Source: Limnoperna fortunei (lineage: Eukaryota; Mollusca; Bivalvia; Mytilida; Modiolidae). Taken from it: a stretch of DNA of 64,000 nt. Positions within the stretch are counted from its first letter, which is position 1; every line of letters starts with the position of its first letter. The notes under the pieces are model-generated. The model was not told the origin of the DNA. It ran no database searches and saw nothing but the letters and a program-made list of their open reading frames with translations. Shown here piece after piece: positions 58,860 through 64,000 of this stretch. The stretch is taken from the NCBI GenBank assembly GCA_944474755.1, contig OX104112.1, positions 17,758,273 to 17,822,272 on the forward strand. Reading direction: 5' to 3'. Position numbers and translations under genes: made by a program.

Positions 58860-59350
58860 ACATGAGTCTGGTTCATGCATTTATTTCCCTAACAGTAGCG
58901 TTTAATTCATCCTTGGTTGACCCGTTTTAATAGGTTTTCCTTCCGAAGAGCACCCATTAAATGTCACCCTTTATATCCTGCCTTTTAATCAGCTTCGGAA
59001 CCAGTTTAAAGGATTTCCTGAAATGCAATATTTTTTGCAATGTATTTACCAGCCACATGTTAGACGAGATTGAGGGCTTTGCAAGTGTTACAAAAGATTA
59101 CTCCTAATCTTACGTCTTTACCCTTATCAATATTTTTGCCAAAATTGTTAGATACATTTAAACAATATAATAAGTGTATAGCTCCAGGAGCGAACAGGAT
59201 TACCACACGTTTAAGACTTTATAAGAGGTGACTTGGATACAAGGGCACCTTCCATAAAAATTCGGGGGCTTATTAGGTCGAGTCCAGATGCCTTGGTAGT
59301 ATTCAGTATGCTCAACACGTCTTCGATTTCTCTTTTGGTCAATTATATAA
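58860..59350 (-). mobile_element. LINE reverse transcriptase fragment (jockey/CR1-like)
   Basis: The minus strand reads LTKREIEDVLSILNTTKASG, then LDLISPRIFMEGAL from about 59,345, and further on NPLNWFRS, LKGRI and VTFNGCSSEGKPIKTGQPR near 59,000-58,900. These match RT fingers and the W-F-x-x-Y-L-x-x-R region of jockey/CR1-type LINEs, with the intervening part shortened. It is a different LINE type from those at 10,140 and 30,780. The reading is interrupted by stops. Confidence 0.5.
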
Positions 59351-62130
59351 TGCAATGACAACTACATGTATCCGAAGGATTAAAAACGTCTAAAAAATCG
59401 GGTCTTATAGTGTTTGAATGGAAAACAGGTTATTTAAACAACTCGCATTCTCGCTATTGTTAAACGTTAACTTGATCACAGATAACTTATTACAAGTAAC
59501 TAACCAAGATGGAGAGCTACAGTTATCCAGTGATTATTTCTTTAGATAACCTGCTGTTATTTGGAATAAGCCTTCCTAATTTGTGACGGCACATTATTTC
59601 TTTAGAATTTAAAATTCTTCTAATCAGCATTTTAACACAGGAGTTTAGCTTGTAGGTTATTATACTTGATAATTTTCCCATGTCATTAATCAACCAATTT
59701 AAATCAGATTTGCTTGAAATAACTGAGCGAATTGGAATGTTATCTTCGGCTGCGGTTAAATAACATGACTGTAGTTAATAATGAATATTTTAATTAATAT
59801 CACGTCAACTTAAACAAATTGCCCAAACACATTTGTAGTACTGGGTGTTCATTGACATTCTTGGATTCTTGTAAATTCGGGAAGTAAGGTAACATATAGA
59901 GATTTGGTTGTCTTGTATAAAGATAAATATGTGATGTAGAATTTTAAATCCCCCGTATTTTTCCATCAAATAGAAGCAATCGAATTCTGATTGCATAAGA
60001 CACGTTTTTGAGATTTAATTCCATACTTCAATGTATTTATAAAATATAATACACTAGAAAATATCAAAATTGATTGAACTGTGTGTTACAACTAAACGCA
60101 AAACCCCAGATTCATAGACGATACAATTTATGTATACGAGACAGTCCCAATAGTCATAATGATTATATTAATCCAGCAGTTGATTGCATTAATATTTTAA
60201 TTAGCGATCAGATGCCAAATTCATTATGAAAAATTTAATATAATTAAAATTGTTTAAGTAGATACAAAATTCTGTAATTTGAATTTACACTAGGATGCTT
60301 TGTTTGTGTAGTGTGTAACTGTTTACGCTATGTTTTCAATGAGATATAATATGATTTTGTTTTAAATATCTGATGTATGTCATTTGATTTTCACTTAAAA
60401 ATCGGATGCAGAGACAGCACCATTTAACTGGGAAGGGGTGTGTAACACAAAAATTCCAATTCGTGTTATCGTTATATGAAAGGGACGGTCAAGCATTTCA
60501 TGGAATCCGGACAGGTGTTGATTTATGGTTAATGAAAGTCCCCCAAACATTTTGAAGAATTGTTGTTATAGAAAGTTAGTCAGAAAATGTAAATAACGAC
60601 TTTAATGAGAGAAATAAACAAATACTGCACGAAACGGAACATAACTCCTGTAATTTGTATACAAAATATAGCATTAACTGCAATTTCGAAGCTGCTCCTC
60701 GGAGATTTCCCTAACATTTACATGACCTGAAACTTTCTTCTGCAAAGTGGACAAGAGATGAAATAATCCAATATTAAGGTAAAATTGCTCAAAAGGGATA
60801 CTAAGCAAAATTACTGAATAATTGTCTTATATTTATTTTTAGACAAGGCGACTTTACTTAGCACGCTGATTCTTATATAAATAAGATTTTTAGAATTAAA
60901 CTAACGAGAAACAATAATATTATTGATATACAATATGTCAGTTCATACACTTTTGAAATCCGAATAACATAAATCCTAATGTTTGCTTGGAGAAGTTTGC
61001 TAAGAAAAGATCATCCGCTATGTCATATGGATAAGAGCAATTTTATTCATTAACATGCACCACTATACCACCTACAGTAGCAAAGGATAAACTTTGGTTC
61101 GTGCGTCAGGATGTTTGTGTTAAATGTAAGGTGGCATAGTTAAAAATGCAAGAAAAGGAACAAAACGCGCGTATAAATCTTAAATCCACAAAATTCAAGA
61201 CACGGACATAATACAAATATTGGGTCACAAAGGCAATGTGTCACCTTTGTCCCATATCTAAGTCATTTATCTGTCTGTACAGTAAATGCACTAATTTTAT
61301 ATATTACTCAACTGATACAAACTTGCTACAGACTGGAAAAGTTCTTTCAGTGAAGCTCCACCATTATTTGTCGCTTCTATGAAATTTGATAATTGTGACT
61401 TTTCCTCCATTTTAAAAGCAATAATTTTGCTATAAAACTATTGACGCGGTCAGCATTCTATCAAAATTTCACCATAATTTTAATTGCATATTAGAATGAA
61501 CCTAGACAGAATGGTTTTTAGTTTTTCAGTGAAAAATGGTGCCTCCACGTAATTGAATCTCAACATTTTTATGTTTAATTAAGACTAATAAAAATATTTC
61601 CTGCAATATTCAGCTTTTCAAAATATTAAATTTATTTTGGTATCTATAATCTGCAACAGTGCAATAATCTTTTGAATAGTACCACTCTTGTTCAACTTCT
61701 GCACTGGTACCTGTTGATTCTACGCCTTCTGGAACTCGTAAACTACATTAAGGTGTTGTTTGTCTTTATTTTGTTGATTAGAGACGGTCATTGTAAGGAA
61801 GCGAAATATGGACGGGATATTAATTAAAACATACAAAAATACTGTTTACAAACAGGAACAGCATAGCTATTTAGAATTTTTAATATATAAATTATGAAAT
61901 GTACCTGGTATAATGAAATGGTCAATTTAATCAATAACTTTTACAGGTAAGTATTCAATATTTAATGTGTTCATTTTATTCGGCTCTCTGCCAAATGAAT
62001 ACTGCGGCTCTCTATAAGTGCAAATCAATTCTATCGCTTTGAAATTTGACAAACTTTTTTCAAGTCAACTTTGTTGTTAAAACAACCACTAGGCTAAAGT
62101 TTATAAGATGACAATGATTGAAGCTTGAAA
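59351..62130. other. Anonymous AT-rich DNA
   Basis: Nothing supported. Confidence 0.5.
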
Positions 62131-62149
62131 TTTAGCAAAGCATTACAAT

Positions 62150-63080
62150 GCTTGCATGCCAAGGTTGGAATCTGCTATTCGTTATATCGTCGCCAACTGT
62201 CTGCCGGAAGGAGTATCGAAAGGGAAAATTCCACAAACTGACAACGTAAACCCAATCACAATTTTTCTGCTGTGGAACGGATTCCAGCAAACTGGCTCTA
62301 CCAGGGACCACACGAAAAGTGGGCGACTTTGCATAACGACTACTGGTCAAGATCGCTACGTACGGGTCTTTCATCTACGGGATTGAAACGTTGCTGCGAC
62401 TGCCACTGCAGTCGGAAAACACGGATTGAGTCAAATCAGCCAGCAAATAGTCCGCAACATTCTTCAATAATATGGCAGAAGACCTAAAGGCCATATTTGA
62501 AGAATCTCTGAATTCTTTACGCAGACGAAAAAAAGTCCGATGGTGCAACAAATTGAGGGGATGAAGTGTCCGCAACTTCCGTAGAGTCTGGTTAACGAGT
62601 CCCATTTTCGCCTACAAAAAGGTGACTGCAGAATTCGTGTATACCAGCGCAAGAATAAACTTTCTCCATTTTATTTGTTAAGGACGTGAAAAGCTGCGTC
62701 GGTAAAATAAATCTAATACACGTCCTAGGAAATTTAGAGGCTTAAATATACAGAGACAATATGCTTCACATTTAGCTTATGCGCGTTATTGAGCGACATA
62801 GGAAGTTTTCCAAAAGGACCTTTGCTCTGACCATCATGATCAGAGCAATATTAATGTGCCCTCGAGACCATCCAAATCACCGCATTTGAATTTATTTGGA
62901 ACACTTATGGGAACAGCTTGATAAACGTTTGTGCCCAAGGCAATTTCCGTCGGATACCAGATCAGCTCTGTCAAATGTGCAGGACTGGCGAGCAATACCA
63001 CGTAATAAAGTATGAACATTGATTGCGCCTGTTAATGAGATACAGAGCAATGTTGTCAGCTCGAAGTAATCATACATGGA
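62150..63080 (+). pseudogene. Second Tc1-like transposase, heavily decayed
   Basis: The DNA-binding region is in frame 62,156-62,386 (TTTGQDRYVRVFHLRD), then NVAATATAVGKHGLSQISQQ in the next reading after a stop. The first catalytic box reads LVNESHFRLQKGDCRIRVYQ at 62,590 (Asn where the catalytic Asp belongs), and the Glu box reads IYLEHLWEQLDKRLC at about 62,890. The second Asp box is not readable. It is a different subfamily from the 47.9-kb copy. Terminal inverted repeats were not identified. Confidence 0.7.
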
Positions 63081-64000
63081 ACTAGCAAAAAAGTTACCAG
63101 AAATATTCTTAACTGAGATAAATTACTTTTATTCTCTGATGAATGTACTGTATTTTTTTCAAATTAAAATCATTTTTGTGAAAATATATATTTCTTATTG
63201 TAACATATCCAAAATGCATCTTTTTAAACCGGTAAAAGCACAACATGCGTTTCTTTTTTTAGAATATATTTGAGCTGCCGCGACCCTATTGAAGCCCCGA
63301 TAATGGTCTACATCAAATCAAATACTTTTACACACAAATGTAAAGCTGAGTTGATCTATTTCATCAATGTAAGAACGGAATTTAGATAAAACACCTGATA
63401 TAGAGCATTAATAATGACATAAACATAACTCTAAAATCGACTTAAATTGTGCATGTGCAAATTGATAACAAGATAAAACAGAAGGTAACAATTGTGCACA
63501 GGCAAATAATCAACAAAGTCGTACGCTTTAATTTTAAATTCGTACTGCTTGACAAATTCAAAATTAAAGTAATTTATTTTTCTTTATACATTTGTGTTGC
63601 AAAACATTTTCCCCTGTGTATATCGTACTGTTTCAAATCCATTGTTTGTGTTATTCACAATTCCGTGCCGGGCGCAAAGCTGATATACAGCATGTATCAC
63701 ATATTCAAATATTTGTTCAAAAAGCAAAAACTTTCTTTTCATACCTAGTATTGTAAGAGTAAAATCACCAAAGGAAAGCGCATGGTATATTTGATCACCT
63801 TTTAGGTGTTATACTTTTAAGTTAGTTTCATGATTAACTGTTCTGTACACGAATAGCGGATGGGAAAAATCAATGTTTTATCTAACGATCCCAATTAACG
63901 AGTTCGAAAATTCGTAACAAAAAAGAAAATAAACATCAAAAGAGAAATTACAAAAGTAAATTTTTCTATTAAAAAAGAACACGAAAATAATCAATGAAGC
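63081..64000. other. Anonymous AT-rich DNA
   Basis: No supported gene. The plus frames at 63,076-63,273 and 63,449-63,748 are low-complexity AT-rich and lack domains. Confidence 0.45.

Overview
The window is nuclear DNA from an animal, most likely a bivalve mollusc. It is AT-rich and intron-bearing. It holds a B-box/coiled-coil/NHL-type protein of the kind expanded in bivalves, tRNA-derived SINEs of molluscan type, and several classes of decayed transposable element. There are no operons, ribosome binding sites or CRISPR arrays. I could not fix the species from sequence alone; a dreissenid-type bivalve is a guess.

Only two host genes are well supported. One (minus strand, 17,189-19,072) is a small spliced gene with a TATA box, a non-coding first exon and four coding exons. 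It predicts a 133-residue secreted protein that I do not recognise. The other (minus strand, 44,037-45,704) is an intact B-box protein with a beta-propeller C-terminus, encoded in one large exon behind a splice acceptor.

Layout. 0-6 kb: anonymous AT-rich DNA, two dispersed repeats and a minus-strand LINE 3' end. 6.1-10.0 kb: a GC-richer, heavily broken Maverick/Polinton-like (adintovirus-like) element with a type B DNA polymerase on the plus strand and an integrase C-terminus on the minus strand. 10.1-11.7 kb: LINE 3' half. 11.7-24.4 kb: a very large imperfect inverted repeat (arms about 12.44-16.31 and 21.13-24.15 kb) whose outer parts are tandem repeats and whose 4.8-kb loop contains the secreted-protein gene. 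25.5-28.9 kb: a decayed DIRS/Ngaro-like tyrosine-recombinase retrotransposon on the minus strand. 29.6-30.1 kb: a degenerate minisatellite. 30.8-32.6 kb: another LINE. 32.8-43.4 kb: five consecutive minisatellites with unit lengths of about 36, 27, 54, 30 and 39 bp. The 30-bp one appears to derive from part of a local SINE family. 44-45.7 kb: the B-box gene. 47.9-49.6 kb: a Tc1-like transposon with an internal 302-bp tandem duplication. 51.6-53.8 kb: SINEs, a 210-bp tandem duplication and a pogo/Tigger-like MITE. 58.9-59.3 kb: a LINE fragment. 62.1-63.1 kb: a second, decayed Tc1-like transposase. The rest is anonymous AT-rich DNA.

The very long open frames over the minisatellites (up to about 1,000 codons, on both strands at once) come from unit lengths divisible by three and are not annotated as genes. 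The strongest candidates for something new are the fold-back structure enclosing a spliced gene, and the SINE-to-minisatellite conversion.
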